A stretch of 64,000 bases of DNA, taken from assembly GCF_000427665.1 (NCBI RefSeq), contig NZ_KE386572.1, forward strand, positions 3,470,372 to 3,534,371, in the 5' to 3' direction. Both the position numbers and the translations under genes were made by a program. The DNA comes from Geminicoccus roseus DSM 18922. GTDB lineage: Bacteria > Pseudomonadota > Alphaproteobacteria > Geminicoccales > Geminicoccaceae. Below, one piece after another: positions 43,746-53,798 of the stretch; the first letter of the stretch is position 1, and the number at the start of each line of letters is the position of its first letter. The notes beneath the pieces were generated by a model. It searched no databases. It had not been told where the DNA came from and worked only from the letters and a program-made list of their open reading frames with translations.

Positions 43746-46298
43746 ATGACGGATTTCCCAGCGGTCGCCACGACCGGATCGATCCGCGCGCGCTTCGCGG
43801 CCATGCGTTCATGGATGGTCGGCCTGCTGGCCGGGCTGCTCACCCTGGCGATCGTCGGCGCCGGAGGGCTGTGGCTCGTCGCCCGCGACCGAGCCGAGGT
43901 CCTGCAAAGCACCCGCACCGAGCTCGGCGCCATTTCCCTGGCCGGCGCCGGGTTCGTCGAGCGGGCGCTGGGCACGCTCGACATCGTCGTCTCGATGGGC
44001 CTGGAGGAATATGCCGATGGCCAGATGAGCCTGGGAGAGCTGAGCGCCTGGCTCAGGCGCCAGAGCGGTCATGCCGACCAGCTCGATTCGATCGGCGTCC
44101 ACGTGATCATCGACGCCAGCGGAAAGGTGCTCCATGCAAGCGATCCGTCCCTGGTCGGGATGGATTTGTCCGACCGGCGCTATTTCGACGCCCACCTGAG
44201 CGACAAGCCGCCCAGGATGTTCATCGACGAGCCGCTGATCTCGCGCGGCCAGCCTCCCCGCCGGATCGTGCCGATCAGCTGGGCGATCCGGAACCAGCAG
44301 AACGAGCTGGTCGGCGTGGTCGCGATCGTCGCGAGCTGGCAGCTCTATGCCGATGTCTTCGCCGAACTGCGCACCCGCCCCGACCAGATCGTCGGCCTGA
44401 TCGGCAGCAATGACCGCGTCTACGCGCTGGACGCCGTGCATTGGACGGACACCCGGGTCGACCCGCCCCGCCCGGCCTTCCTGGACGTCATGGAGGCCGG
44501 GGCGGGCGGCCGCTCCGCCCGACAGATCGTCGGGGACGACGTGGTCGTCTGGGCCGACGTGCCGGACCTGGCGCTCCGTGTGGTGACCGCGACCCCGCTC
44601 GCGACCGCGCTGCGCAGCTGGTGGTGGCGCTGCTACATCGTCGCGGGCGTCGTGCTGGCGGTGAGCCTCAGCGCCGGGATCCTGATCCGGCTGCTGCACC
44701 GCAACGTCCAGGCGCTGTGGGCCGCCGCGGCCGACGCGCGCGCCGCCCAGGCCAGGGCCGAGGCCGGCGACCGCGCCAAGGCCCAGTTCCTGGCGGCGAT
44801 GAGCCACGAAATCCGCACCCCGATGACCGGTGTCCTGGGCATGGCGGACCTGCTGGCCTCCGAGGACCTCCAGCCGCGCCACAAGGCCTATGTCAACTCG
44901 ATCCGGACGTCGGGCCGGCACCTGCTCAGCGTGATCAACGACGTGCTCGACTTTTCCAGGGGCGGCGCCGGGGGACTGGTGGTCGAGAACATCCCGTTCT
45001 CGATGGAGCAGATGCTGGAGCAGACCCAGTCAATCATGGCGCCCCAGGCGCGCGAGCGCGGCCTCACCCTCCGGTTCCCGGAAGAACCCGGCGAGGCCGA
45101 CCTGCTGCAGGGCGATCCAACCCGGCTGCGCCAGATCCTGGTGAACCTGATCGGCAACGGGCTGAAATTCACCAGCGAGGGCGGCGTGACGGTGCGCCAC
45201 CAAGGCTCGCTCGACGAGGATGGCCGCTTCTGGTGCCGCTTCGAGGTCCAGGATTCCGGGATCGGCATCCCGCCGGACCGTCAGCGCGAACTGTTCCAGG
45301 CGTTCACTCAGGCCGACCTTTCCACCACCCGCAAATATGGCGGAAGCGGCCTGGGGCTGGCGATCTGCCGCCAGCTGGTCGAGGCGATGGGCGGACGGAT
45401 CGGGGTGGAGAGCGCCGCCGGCCAGGGCAGCACCTTCTGGTTCGAGGTGCCGCTGGAGAAGGCGACGGCGCCGCTCGCCCCCACCGCCCAGGCGGCCCAT
45501 GTCCGCTCGCGCCCGCTGCGGATCCTGGTGGCCGAGGATGTCGAGATCAATCGCGACCTGCTGAGGGCCACGCTCGGGCGGGAGGGCCACGAGATCGTCA
45601 CGGTGGAGAACGGCGAGGAGGCGGTCGCCCGGGCGGCCGAGCAGCCGTTCGACGTGGTGCTGATGGACGTGCAGATGCCGGTGATGGACGGGATCGAGGC
45701 CACCCGGCGCATCCGCGCCCTGCCGCCGCCCAGCGGCCAAGTCCCGATCCTGGCGCTCACCGCCAACGTGATGGACACCGAGCGCCAGCGCTGCCTGCAA
45801 GCGGGGATGAACCAGGTGCTGACCAAGCCGGTGGTCTGGCCCGACCTGTTCCATGCCCTGTCCGCGTTCGGTGCGGCCGCGCCGGCGGAGGTCGCGACGC
45901 CCGAGCCGCCGGAGGCTGCCGGCTCGGCGCCCTTGGCGCCGCCCAGCGCTGCCGGCCTGCTCGACCAGGCCCGCATCGCCGGGCTGGGCAAGATGGCGGG
46001 GCCGGCCAAGCTCGCCCAGTTCCTCGGATCCGCCATGAAGTCGGCCGAGGACCTCCTGCTCGAGCTGGAAGGCGTGCGCGAGCAGCCAGCCGAGGTCGCC
46101 CGGGTCGCCCATCGGATGGCGGGGACGGCGCCCAGCTTCGGGCTGGAGCGGATCGGCACGATCGCCCGCGAGGTCGAGCTGCTGGCCCTGGCGGGCGAGG
46201 AGTTCGGACCGATGATCACCGGCCTGCGCGACGCGGTGACCGCGACCCGCGCCGAACTGGAGGCGTCGGGTCTCCTGGCGCCGAGCTTGACGGGCTAG
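43746..46298 (+). CDS. Hybrid sensor histidine kinase with Cache-type sensor, REC and HPt
   Basis: 850 residues. Order: TM1 (about 24-46), periplasmic PDC/Cache-like sensor (to about 300, with [16 protein letters not shown]), TM2 (about 300-320), HisKA ([20 protein letters not shown]), HATPase ([35 protein letters not shown]), REC ([15 protein letters not shown], phospho-Asp in [17 protein letters not shown]) and C-terminal HPt with [17 protein letters not shown]. This is a full His-Asp-His relay in one chain, so it needs an external output protein. The Cache part suggests small-molecule sensing. The next gene, a cyclase, is a candidate partner. Confidence 0.9.
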   Translation: MTDFPAVATTGSIRARFAAMRSWMVGLLAGLLTLAIVGAGGLWLVARDRAEVLQSTRTELGAISLAGAGFVERALGTLDIVVSMGLEEYADGQMSLGELSAWLRRQSGHADQLDSIGVHVIIDASGKVLHASDPSLVGMDLSDRRYFDAHLSDKPPRMFIDEPLISRGQPPRRIVPISWAIRNQQNELVGVVAIVASWQLYADVFAELRTRPDQIVGLIGSNDRVYALDAVHWTDTRVDPPRPAFLDVMEAGAGGRSARQIVGDDVVVWADVPDLALRVVTATPLATALRSWWWRCYIVAGVVLAVSLSAGILIRLLHRNVQALWAAAADARAAQARAEAGDRAKAQFLAAMSHEIRTPMTGVLGMADLLASEDLQPRHKAYVNSIRTSGRHLLSVINDVLDFSRGGAGGLVVENIPFSMEQMLEQTQSIMAPQARERGLTLRFPEEPGEADLLQGDPTRLRQILVNLIGNGLKFTSEGGVTVRHQGSLDEDGRFWCRFEVQDSGIGIPPDRQRELFQAFTQADLSTTRKYGGSGLGLAICRQLVEAMGGRIGVESAAGQGSTFWFEVPLEKATAPLAPTAQAAHVRSRPLRILVAEDVEINRDLLRATLGREGHEIVTVENGEEAVARAAEQPFDVVLMDVQMPVMDGIEATRRIRALPPPSGQVPILALTANVMDTERQRCLQAGMNQVLTKPVVWPDLFHALSAFGAAAPAEVATPEPPEAAGSAPLAPPSAAGLLDQARIAGLGKMAGPAKLAQFLGSAMKSAEDLLLELEGVREQPAEVARVAHRMAGTAPSFGLERIGTIAREVELLALAGEEFGPMITGLRDAVTATRAELEASGLLAPSLTG

Positions 46299-46360
46299 CG
46301 GCATCGGGTCAGCCAGTGACGTCGTCAGCCAGGCCGGGCGCCAGGAGCAGGGGATCCCCG

Positions 46361-47131
46361 ATGCCGTCCCAGATCGAACGTAAGCTCACCACCATCCTGT
46401 GCGCCGACGTGGCCGGCTACAGTGGCCTGATGGAGCGGGACGAGATCGGCACGCTCGACGCGCTGCGCCGGCACCGCGGCGTGTTCAAGGGCCTGATCGA
46501 GCGCCATCGCGGCCGGGTGGTGAACACCTGGGGAGACGGGCTGATCGCCGAGTTCCCGAGCGTGGTGGAGGCGGTGCGCACCGCCATCGAGGCGCAGAAG
46601 GAGCTGAGGCTCGTCAATGGCAAGGTGCCGGACCATGCCCGCCTGGAATTCCGGGTCGGCATCAACCTGGGCGACGTGATTGTCGAGGGCGACGACCTCT
46701 ATGGCGAGGGCGTGAACGTCGCTGCCCGTCTGCAGGCGCTGGCGGAGCCGGGCGGGATCGTGATCTCGGGGACGGTCCACGACCAGGTGCGCGGCAAGCT
46801 GAGCGTCGGCTTCGACTATGCCGGCGAGCAGACGCTGAAGAACATCACGGATGCGGTCCCAGCCTACCGGGTTACCGACGGCCGGGTCACCGGCTCGGCC
46901 ACCAGGCCCCCGGTCCGGCCGGGCCAGCCGGAACGGGAGGATCCGCCGGCGCGGACGGCGCTGGGCCGGCTCCGGGCGCACCGGATCTGGCCGAGCCTGC
47001 GCACCTACCTGCTGGTGGTGGGCTTTTTGTTCCTGCTCAACCTGTTCTCCGGGCTTGGCAACATCTGGTTCCAGTGGCCGGCGCTGATCATGGGATTCGT
47101 GCTGGCGCTGCGCTGGTCGCGCCTGTCCTGA
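46361..47131 (+). CDS. Class III adenylate/guanylate cyclase with C-terminal membrane segment
   Basis: 256 residues. The cyclase core is clear: LCADVAGYSGLMERDE (metal Asp), NTWGDGLIAEF (second metal Asp), and GEGVNVAARLQALAEPGGIV (Asn-Arg transition-state pair). The Lys that reads the purine in many members is Asn here (VVNTWGDG), common in rhizobial-type cyclases and leaving specificity uncertain. Two hydrophobic stretches at the C-terminus (LRTYLLVVGFLFLLNLFSGL, IWFQWPALIMGFVLALRW) anchor it. It lies 62 bases after the hybrid kinase on the same strand. Confidence 0.85.
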   Translation: MPSQIERKLTTILCADVAGYSGLMERDEIGTLDALRRHRGVFKGLIERHRGRVVNTWGDGLIAEFPSVVEAVRTAIEAQKELRLVNGKVPDHARLEFRVGINLGDVIVEGDDLYGEGVNVAARLQALAEPGGIVISGTVHDQVRGKLSVGFDYAGEQTLKNITDAVPAYRVTDGRVTGSATRPPVRPGQPEREDPPARTALGRLRAHRIWPSLRTYLLVVGFLFLLNLFSGLGNIWFQWPALIMGFVLALRWSRLS

Positions 47132-47141
47132 AAGAACGCCG

Positions 47142-47540
47142 TCAGCGCCCGGCGCACGGAGCCAGCCGGGCAGGCTCGCCGTCGGCGGGCTTGCCAGTGA
47201 TCTCGGTGATGCTGGCGCAGGATCCCGCCCGGCAGATCTGCCAGTCGGCGGTGGCACCGCTGCGCGCCAGGACCAGCTCCGGCAGGGGCGGCAGGTCCGG
47301 CCGCCAGCGCCAGCCATCAGCCGTGCGGACCGCGTCATCCGGCGGGTCCATGCCGGCGCCGCTGCCCTGGATGGAGGCTTCCAGCGGCACCAGGCCCGCC
47401 GGAGTCGCCTGCCAGCGCTCGGTCCACAGCGTCTTCTGGACGCTGTGGGACCAGCGCAGCTCGGCCTGGGTCACGCCCAGGTCGACAATCAGGCTGCCGA
47501 GCGCGAGGCAGATCGTGAGCGGGTCCGCCACCAGTGCCAT
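47142..47540 (-). CDS. DUF1850 protein
   Basis: 132 residues. AELRWSHSVQKTLWTERWQ is the DUF1850 core, and a hydrophobic segment precedes it. DUF1850 genes usually sit directly after TAXI-type TRAP transporter genes, exactly as here, but their role is unknown. The frame begins 52 bases inside the end of the TRAP permease, so the two are coupled; a later GTG at 47474 would remove the overlap but also the hydrophobic N-terminus. Confidence 0.8.
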   Translation of the reverse strand: MALVADPLTICLALGSLIVDLGVTQAELRWSHSVQKTLWTERWQATPAGLVPLEASIQGSGAGMDPPDDAVRTADGWRWRPDLPPLPELVLARSGATADWQICRAGSCASITEITGKPADGEPARLAPCAGR

Positions 47541-49537
47541 CCGATGAAGAGGGCGCTCAGGCCCAGGCCCAGCTCGTCGGTGATCGGCAGCGCCACCACC
47601 AGGAGCGTGGCCGCGACCGCAGCGACGATCCGCTCCGGCCAGTTCAGCGGCCCGAGCAGCCAGCCGACGGTGACGCCGCCCCAGAGCCCGATCGCGATCA
47701 GGGCCTTGAACGCGACGTAGACGGTGGCGGCGTAGCTGTCGCCCTGCAGCATCAGCGCCGGGGAGTACACGGCCATGAACGGCACCACGTAGCCGGCGAT
47801 CGCGATGCGGGTGGCGGTGAAGCCGATCCGCATGTGCGGCGCGCCGGCGATCGGCGAGGCCGCCAGGGCCGCCAGGGCCACCGGCGGGGTGAGGTCGGCC
47901 ATGATCCCGAAATAGAACACGAACATGTGGCTGACCAGCAGCGGCACGCCGAGTTCCGCCAGGGCCGGCCCGGCGATCGAGGAGGTGATGATGTAGTTCG
48001 GGATGGTCGGGATGCCGGTGCCCAGCACCAGGCAGGCCAGCATGGTGAGCAGGAGGGAGAGCAGCAGCGAGTTCTGCCCGATGTCGACGATCCAGCCGGC
48101 GAAGTTGGAGGCGAGGCCGGTCAGGGTCAGCGTGCCGACGATGGTGCCGACCAGGGCGCAGGCGATCCCGACCGGCAGGGCATGGCGGGCGCCGTCGGCC
48201 AGCGCGTCGCGGCAGATCACCAGGGTGGCGCGCCCCCCGGCGAACAGCAGGCAGCCCAGCACCAGCAGCAGGATGAGCAGGGCGATCACCGCGATGCCGT
48301 AGCGGCCGAAGCTGGCGGCGCCCACGCCCAAGGCCACCCAGAACAGGATGCGCAGCGCCGAGACCGGGATGCTGCCCGCCAGCGGGCGGCCCAGCACCAC
48401 CAGGGCGGTCAGCGCCAGGCTGACGGTGCCGGCGAACATCGGCGTGTAGCCGGAGAACAGGAGCCAGACCAGGACCGCCAGCGGCAGGATCAGGTACCAG
48501 TCGCGGCGCAGGGCGCCGAGCGCGCTCGGGCACTCCTCCTTGGGCAGCCCGACCAGCCCGTGCCGCCCGGCCTCCAGATGGACGACCCAGAACACGGTGG
48601 CGAAATAGAGCAGGGCCGGGATCGCGGCGGCGACCGCGATGTCGACGTAGGGAACGTCGATGGTCTCGGCCATGATGAAGGCCACCGCGCCCATCACCGG
48701 CGGCATGATCTGCCCGCCCATGGAGGAGGTCGCCTCCACCGCCCCGGCGAAGGCCGGCTTGTAGCCGAACCGCTTCATCAGCGGGATGGTGAACTGGCCG
48801 GTGGTCACCACGTTGGCGACGCCGCTGCCGTTGATGGTGCCCATCAGGCCGGACGAGATCACCGAGACTTTGCCGGGTCCGCCCTGGGTGTGCCCGACCG
48901 TGCCGAGCGCCAGGTCGTTGAACAGGCGGATCATCCCGGCCCGCTCCAGAAAGGCGCCGAACAGGATGAACAGGAAGATGAACGAGGAGCTGACATAGAT
49001 GGCGGTGCCGTAGATGCCCTCGGTGCCGAGGAACATCTGGTCGACCACCTGGGCGAAGTCGTAGGGCCGGTGGTCCAGGGGATAGGGCGCGTACTCGCCG
49101 AAGAAGGCATAGAGCAGGAACAGGCCGCAGATGATCGGCAGGGCCAGGCCCAGGAGGCGGCGCGAGGCCTCGAACACCAGCACCGTCACGATCACCCCGA
49201 CCACCAGGTCCGCGGTGCTGGGGTCGCCGGCGCGCAGGATCAGGTCCTCGTAGAAGATCCAGTGATAGAGGCCCAGCAGGAAGCCGGCTCCGCCCAGGAG
49301 CCAGCCGGACAGGCGGGCGGTGCGGCTGCCGCTGCGCTCGGCCAGCAACGTGAAGCAGAGCAGGAGCAGGAAGCCGACATGGACGCTGCGCACGACCATG
49401 GAGGGAAGGGGCGAGAGGGCCGCGGTCCAGAGCTGGAAGGTGGAGAAGGCGAGGGCGATCGCCATGATCGCCCTCCCGAAATGCCCCCTGCCGAACGCCA
49501 GTGCGCCGGGATCGTCGCCCGCCGCCAGGCCGTTCAC
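47489..49537 (-). CDS. TRAP transporter permease, fused DctQM (TAXI family)
   Basis: 682 residues with 16 or so membrane helices: a four-helix DctQ-like N-terminal part and a large DctM-like part (MGTINGSGVANVVTTGQFTI, SSMGGQIMPPVMGAVAFIMA are typical motifs). TRAP permeases use sodium or proton gradients to import organic acids delivered by a binding protein. Fusion of the two parts is the rule in TAXI systems. GTG start 49537 overlaps the binding-protein stop. Confidence 0.92.
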   Translation of the reverse strand: MNGLAAGDDPGALAFGRGHFGRAIMAIALAFSTFQLWTAALSPLPSMVVRSVHVGFLLLLCFTLLAERSGSRTARLSGWLLGGAGFLLGLYHWIFYEDLILRAGDPSTADLVVGVIVTVLVFEASRRLLGLALPIICGLFLLYAFFGEYAPYPLDHRPYDFAQVVDQMFLGTEGIYGTAIYVSSSFIFLFILFGAFLERAGMIRLFNDLALGTVGHTQGGPGKVSVISSGLMGTINGSGVANVVTTGQFTIPLMKRFGYKPAFAGAVEATSSMGGQIMPPVMGAVAFIMAETIDVPYVDIAVAAAIPALLYFATVFWVVHLEAGRHGLVGLPKEECPSALGALRRDWYLILPLAVLVWLLFSGYTPMFAGTVSLALTALVVLGRPLAGSIPVSALRILFWVALGVGAASFGRYGIAVIALLILLLVLGCLLFAGGRATLVICRDALADGARHALPVGIACALVGTIVGTLTLTGLASNFAGWIVDIGQNSLLLSLLLTMLACLVLGTGIPTIPNYIITSSIAGPALAELGVPLLVSHMFVFYFGIMADLTPPVALAALAASPIAGAPHMRIGFTATRIAIAGYVVPFMAVYSPALMLQGDSYAATVYVAFKALIAIGLWGGVTVGWLLGPLNWPERIVAAVAATLLVVALPITDELGLGLSALFIGWHWWRTRSRSASRSAA

Positions 49538-50484
49538 GGCTTGATGCCCTTCTCGTCGTAGAACTTCTGCGCGCCCGGATGGAGCGGCACCGGCATGCCG
49601 TTCAGCGCGTCCTCGAGCTTGATCGCCTTGGCGGCGGCATGGGCCGCGGCCAGCTCGTCCAGGTGGCCGAACAGCTGGGCGGTCATCTGGTAGGCCAGCT
49701 CGTCCGACACGTCGGCATGCGAGACCAGGTAGTTCGGCACCGCCGCGGTGGCGACGTCGGCGTCCTGGCCGTCATAGGTCGCGGCCGGGATGGTGACCGC
49801 GTAGAACGGCTGGCCGATCTTCTCCACCAGCGCCGCCTCGATCGGCACCACCGTGATCGGTACCGAGGTGGCGAGGTCGCGGATCGAGGCGACGCCCAGG
49901 CCGGCGGACTGCAGGGTCGCGTCGAGCTGGCGGTTCTTCATCAGCTCCACCGATTCGGCGAACGGCAGGTACTCGACCTTCTCCAGGTCGTCATAGGACA
50001 TCCCGGCGGCCGCCAGCACGGCGCGGGCGTTCAGCTCGGTGCCGGACTTGGGCGCGCCCACCGACAGGCGCTTGCCCTTCAGGTCGGCGATCGAGCTGAT
50101 CCCGCTCTCCTTGGAGGCGACGACCTGAATGTAGTTGGAATAGATCGCGGCGATGCCGCGCAGCTGGTCGAGCTTCTGCTTGAAGCCGGCCTCCTCGCGG
50201 CCGTTCCAGGCGTCGATCAGGCTGTCGCCCAGGGTGAAGGCGATCTCGCCCTTGCCCTGCTGGAGCAGGTTCAGGTTCTCCACCGAGGCCTTGGTGGACT
50301 GGGCGGACGTGCGGGCACCTTCGATGTTGTCGCCGTAGGTCTTTGCGAGCGCCACGCCCAGCGGGTAGTAGACCCCGGAGGTCCCGCCGGTGAGCACGGT
50401 GACATAGTCGGCGGCCCGGGCGCCCCGGGCGAGCAGGACGGATCCGGCTGCCGCGGTGCCGAGCAGAATGCGCCTTGAAATCAT
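49534..50484 (-). CDS. TAXI family TRAP solute-binding protein
   Basis: 316 residues. Signal peptide RRILLGTAAAGSVLLARGAR, then VTVLTGGTSGVYYPLGVALA, the TAXI hallmark (Thr-Gly-Gly-Thr-x-Gly). The rest (SAQSTKASVENLNLLQQGKG, IYSNYIQVVASKESGISSIA) fits the family. Homologues carry glutamate, alpha-ketoglutarate or similar acids; the solute here is unknown. First gene of the TRAP operon; its end overlaps the permease as GTGA. Confidence 0.92.
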   Translation of the reverse strand: MISRRILLGTAAAGSVLLARGARAADYVTVLTGGTSGVYYPLGVALAKTYGDNIEGARTSAQSTKASVENLNLLQQGKGEIAFTLGDSLIDAWNGREEAGFKQKLDQLRGIAAIYSNYIQVVASKESGISSIADLKGKRLSVGAPKSGTELNARAVLAAAGMSYDDLEKVEYLPFAESVELMKNRQLDATLQSAGLGVASIRDLATSVPITVVPIEAALVEKIGQPFYAVTIPAATYDGQDADVATAAVPNYLVSHADVSDELAYQMTAQLFGHLDELAAAHAAAKAIKLEDALNGMPVPLHPGAQKFYDEKGIKP

Positions 50485-50611
50485 GGGCTTTAGCTCCCGA
50501 TCCTGGTGACAGGTCGTGTCTGTTCGCCGGTGATGCTTGACCGAACTGGCCCGGCACGTCCATCCGTCGGTGCGAAGATCGGGGGAATCGGGCTTGGAGC
50601 CGAAGGAAGCG

Positions 50612-51055
50612 ATGCACACGCTGCCGACCGCGTTGGGCCGTACGGTCTACGCGGAGATCGACGAGGAGGCCGGGCCGGACCCGCTGGGCCAGGCGGCGCG
50701 GTGGCTGGCCAGGCTGGAGCCGTGGTTCGGGGGATGCCGCTCGGTGGGTGTCGTCGCCCGGGCCGTCGACGGGACCACGGTCACCGTGGTCTCGGCCGGC
50801 CACGAGGCCGACCGGTCGGTGGTCGTGCACCTGGCCTCGCCCCGTCCGGCCGGGGTGGGCCCGCGCTGGAAGATCGAGGGCTCGGCGGCGACGCTGGAAG
50901 CCGAAAGCGGCGCGGTTCGCCTGACTGCTCCGGGCGGGGCGCTCGATGCCGCCGGCCTGACGCTGCCGGAAGCGGATGCCGGCCGGGCGATGAAGTTGAA
51001 CGATGCGCTGGCACGTGCGCTGGCGAGCAAGGAAGTGGAGACGGTCAATGGCTGA
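50612..51055 (+). CDS. Hypothetical protein upstream of an SDR
   Basis: 147 residues from ATG 50612 behind GAAGGA. It has no recognised domain; composition is beta-rich (VGVVARAVDGTTVTVVSAGH) with a C-terminal helix (AMKLNDALARALASKEVE). Its end overlaps the SDR start by 8 bases, so the two are made together, and a helper or scaffold role is possible. I know no family for it. Confidence 0.6.
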   Translation: MHTLPTALGRTVYAEIDEEAGPDPLGQAARWLARLEPWFGGCRSVGVVARAVDGTTVTVVSAGHEADRSVVVHLASPRPAGVGPRWKIEGSAATLEAESGAVRLTAPGGALDAAGLTLPEADAGRAMKLNDALARALASKEVETVNG

Positions 51056-51797
51056 CAAAGTGCTGCTGGTCACCGGGGGCGGACGCGGGATCGGGGCGGC
51101 GATCAGCCGGCTTGCCGCGAAGGATGGCTGGGATGTCGCGATCAACTACGCCGCGCGGCCGGAGCCGGCCGAGGAGGTCGCCGCCGCGGTGCGCGCCGCC
51201 GGCCGCAAGGCGGTCACCATCAAGGGCGACGTGTCCGACCATGCCACGGTGGTGCGGATGTTCGACGAGGCGGAACAGGCCCTGAGCAAGCTGACCGGCG
51301 TGGTGGTCAATGCCGGCATCATCAACAAGTCGGCGCCGCTGGCGGAGATCCCGGTCGAGGACATCCAGCGGGTGATCGAGGTGGACCTGATGGGCGCCAT
51401 CTGGACCGCGCGCGAGGCGGTGCGCCGGATGGGCCGCTCCTATGGCGGCCAGGGCGGGGTGATCGTCAACATCTCCTCGATGGCGGCGATCTTCTGCGGC
51501 GCCGGCGGCTTTGCGCCCTACGGCATCGCCAAGCTCGGCGTCGACGCCATCACCGAAGGGCTGGGCAAGGACGTGGCCGGCGACGGGATCCGGGTGTGCG
51601 GCCTGCGGCCGGGCCTGATCGACACCGACATCCAGAACGACACCGGCATCGAGAACCGGCTGGAGCGGTTCGGCCCGACCGTGCCGATGGGCCGGACCGG
51701 CACCGCCGACGAGGTCGCCGAGGCGGCGGTCTGGCTCCTGTCCGAGAAGGCCAGCTACGTCACCGCCACCAGCTTCAACGTGTCCGGCGGCCGCTGA
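51048..51797 (+). CDS. SDR family oxidoreductase (3-oxoacyl-ACP reductase-like)
   Basis: 249 residues. TGGGRGIG is the nucleotide-binding site, NISSMAA supplies the Ser, and YGIAK carries the Tyr/Lys pair, so the catalytic triad is intact. It resembles the FabG-like branch used for sugar, fatty acid and alcohol reductions; the substrate cannot be read. The start lies inside the preceding gene (8-base overlap). Confidence 0.85.
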   Translation: MADKVLLVTGGGRGIGAAISRLAAKDGWDVAINYAARPEPAEEVAAAVRAAGRKAVTIKGDVSDHATVVRMFDEAEQALSKLTGVVVNAGIINKSAPLAEIPVEDIQRVIEVDLMGAIWTAREAVRRMGRSYGGQGGVIVNISSMAAIFCGAGGFAPYGIAKLGVDAITEGLGKDVAGDGIRVCGLRPGLIDTDIQNDTGIENRLERFGPTVPMGRTGTADEVAEAAVWLLSEKASYVTATSFNVSGGR

Positions 51798-51826
51798 GCG
51801 GCCGGCGTCCTTCGGGCGGCCGGGCG

Positions 51827-51858
51827 GGCCGGCGCATCCTCCGGGATGCCGCCGGTCC
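51827..51858. terminator. Hairpin between convergent SDR and DUF6134 genes
   Basis: GCATCC/GGATGC core extended by GGCCGGC/GCCGGTCC (with a G-T pair and one bulged base), small loop. It lies between the two convergent stops. Confidence 0.45.
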
Positions 51859-51888
51859 GGCCAGGCGGCGGGCGACCGGCGCGCGCGC

Positions 51889-52542
51889 TCAGCCGAGCGG
51901 GTAGTACTCGAACTTCTCGCCCCGGGTCGTGAAGCTGGTGCGCAGGAACCGGCCGTCCTTGTTGTACCAGATCTGGCCGGAGCGGCCGAGCGAGCCGGTC
52001 ATCTCGTAGCGGATGCCCGGCACCTCGCGCCCGTCGCCCAGATCGACCATCTCCTCGACCCCGCCGGTGGTGGTGGTGTCGATCAGGTCGGTGGTCTGGG
52101 TGTCCAGCAGGATGCTCTGGTGGACGATGTTCTGGTTCCAGAACGAGATGTCGGTCATCGTGCCGAGCGGCACCCTCACCCGGCCCTTGGGGCCCTGCAC
52201 GACCAGCTGGTCGCCATCCGCCTCCATGGTCACGTCGGAGATGTCGCCGCTGTCGACGATCCGCGACTTGCACCGGATCAGGTTGTCGCCCTGCCAGACA
52301 TCCACCGCGTCCTGCTTGAACGATCCCACGGTGATGAACGCCAGCTTGACCCGGATGTCGATCGCGTTGGTCACCGTGACCCGGTCGCCATCGGGCTTGA
52401 AGCTGATGGCATGCCGGCCGACGTCGGTGCCCTTGCGCACCACCTTGAAGGTGATGTCCTCGAAGACTTCGCTGGCCAAGCCGCTGCGCAGCGCGATCAG
52501 CGATCCGGCGGCGGCGAGGATGAAGGTTCGGCGTTGCAACAT
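51889..52542 (-). CDS. DUF6134 exported protein
   Basis: 217 residues. The N-terminus LQRRTFILAAAGSLIAL is a twin-arginine-like export signal. The rest is beta-rich with HAISFKPDGDRVTVTNAIDI and EFNYYPLG-like end (KFEYYPLG), as in DUF6134. No function is known for the family. ATG 52542 with GGAG eight bases upstream; a TTG two codons earlier is less likely. Confidence 0.75.
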   Translation of the reverse strand: MLQRRTFILAAAGSLIALRSGLASEVFEDITFKVVRKGTDVGRHAISFKPDGDRVTVTNAIDIRVKLAFITVGSFKQDAVDVWQGDNLIRCKSRIVDSGDISDVTMEADGDQLVVQGPKGRVRVPLGTMTDISFWNQNIVHQSILLDTQTTDLIDTTTTGGVEEMVDLGDGREVPGIRYEMTGSLGRSGQIWYNKDGRFLRTSFTTRGEKFEYYPLG

Positions 52543-52736
52543 CGACAAGTCTCCGTGGCATCCTTGGGGGACGCCTTAGGATCGGCTGGGAAAGCCCTGG
52601 CCGGGCACGCGTCCGCTGGCGCCGCCGTTTCCGACCCGGTATGGCAGCATTTAGCAAGCCGGCCGGCAGGATGACAGGGTCGGACGGACCGGCAGGCCGC
52701 CGCCGAAGCGGACCGGTGCAGGGCGGGGGGAGCGAT

Positions 52737-53798
52737 ATGGCGCAGGCAGGCGCGGACCGGAAGCTGCGGGTGGTCATGGTCGGGTGCGGCTTCTTCGCCC
52801 GCAACCACCTGATGGCATGGCACCATCTCGAGGGCGCCGAACTGGTGGGGGTATGCGACCTGGACAAGTCGCGCGCCGCCGCCTTCGCCGGCCTGATCGC
52901 CCAGGCCGGCAACACGCCCCCTGCCGTGTTCGACGATCTCGCCGGGATGCTGGACGCGCTCCGCCCCGACCTGGTCGACGTGGTGACCACCATGGAGAGC
53001 CACGAGGCGCTGGTCGGGATCTGCGCGCGCAAGGGGGTCGCGACCATCTGCCAGAAGCCGTTCGCGCCGGACCTGGCCGCGGTCCGCCGCATCGTGGCGC
53101 TGGCGGAGCAGGCCGGCATTCCCCTGATGATCCACGAGAACTTCCGCTTCCAGGGACCGATGGTCCAGCTGCGGCAGGCTCTGGACCAGGGGGTGATCGG
53201 CACCCCGGTCGCCGCCCGGCTGTCCTGGCGCTGCGGCTTCGACGTGTTCAAGGGTCAGCCCTACCTGGCCAAGGTCGAGCGGCTGGTGCTGCTCGACCTG
53301 GTGATCCACCTGTTCGACCTGGCCCGCTTCCTGTTCGGCGACGTGGACCGGATCCTGGCGCGGACCCAGAAGGTCCGGCCGGGCATCGCCGGCGAGGATG
53401 GCGCCGTCTGCCTGCTCGAGCATGGCGGAGGGGTGGTCTCGGAGGTGCTGGGCTCCTATCACACCCGGATCGATCCCGATCCGTTTCCCGAGACCCTGAT
53501 CCGGGTGGACGGCACGAAGGGCCACCTGGAGGTCCGCCAGGGCTACCAGCTGGTGATCCACGGCCCGGACGGCGTCACCCACCGCTCGATCGCGCCGGTG
53601 GCCCCCGACTGGGGCGATCCGGTCTGGGCGATGGTCCAGGAAAGCGTCCTGAACACCCAGGCGCATTTCCTCGAGGCAATCCGCACCGGGCAGGAAGCCG
53701 CGACCTCGGCGCAGGACAACGAGAAGACCTTCGCGCTGGTGGAGGCGGCCTACCGCTCCTCGGCGGAAGGCCGCTGGGTCGACCTGGCCACCGTCTAG
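52737..53798 (+). CDS. Gfo/Idh/MocA family oxidoreductase
   Basis: 353 residues. VVMVGCGFFARNHLMAWHHL is the NAD(P)-binding motif. The usual EKP motif is QKP here (ICQKPFAPD). The C-terminal alpha/beta domain (VRQGYQLVIHGPDGVTHRSI) ends with a normal lid. Members oxidise or reduce sugars, inositols and related alcohols. ATG 52737 follows GGGGGAG. Its stop overlaps that of the next gene on the other strand by four bases. Confidence 0.85.
   Translation: MAQAGADRKLRVVMVGCGFFARNHLMAWHHLEGAELVGVCDLDKSRAAAFAGLIAQAGNTPPAVFDDLAGMLDALRPDLVDVVTTMESHEALVGICARKGVATICQKPFAPDLAAVRRIVALAEQAGIPLMIHENFRFQGPMVQLRQALDQGVIGTPVAARLSWRCGFDVFKGQPYLAKVERLVLLDLVIHLFDLARFLFGDVDRILARTQKVRPGIAGEDGAVCLLEHGGGVVSEVLGSYHTRIDPDPFPETLIRVDGTKGHLEVRQGYQLVIHGPDGVTHRSIAPVAPDWGDPVWAMVQESVLNTQAHFLEAIRTGQEAATSAQDNEKTFALVEAAYRSSAEGRWVDLATV

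Noticed and set aside
47534..49561. 675-codon plus-strand frame
   Set aside because: Antisense to the TRAP permease; translation is DHQGE-rich without family features.
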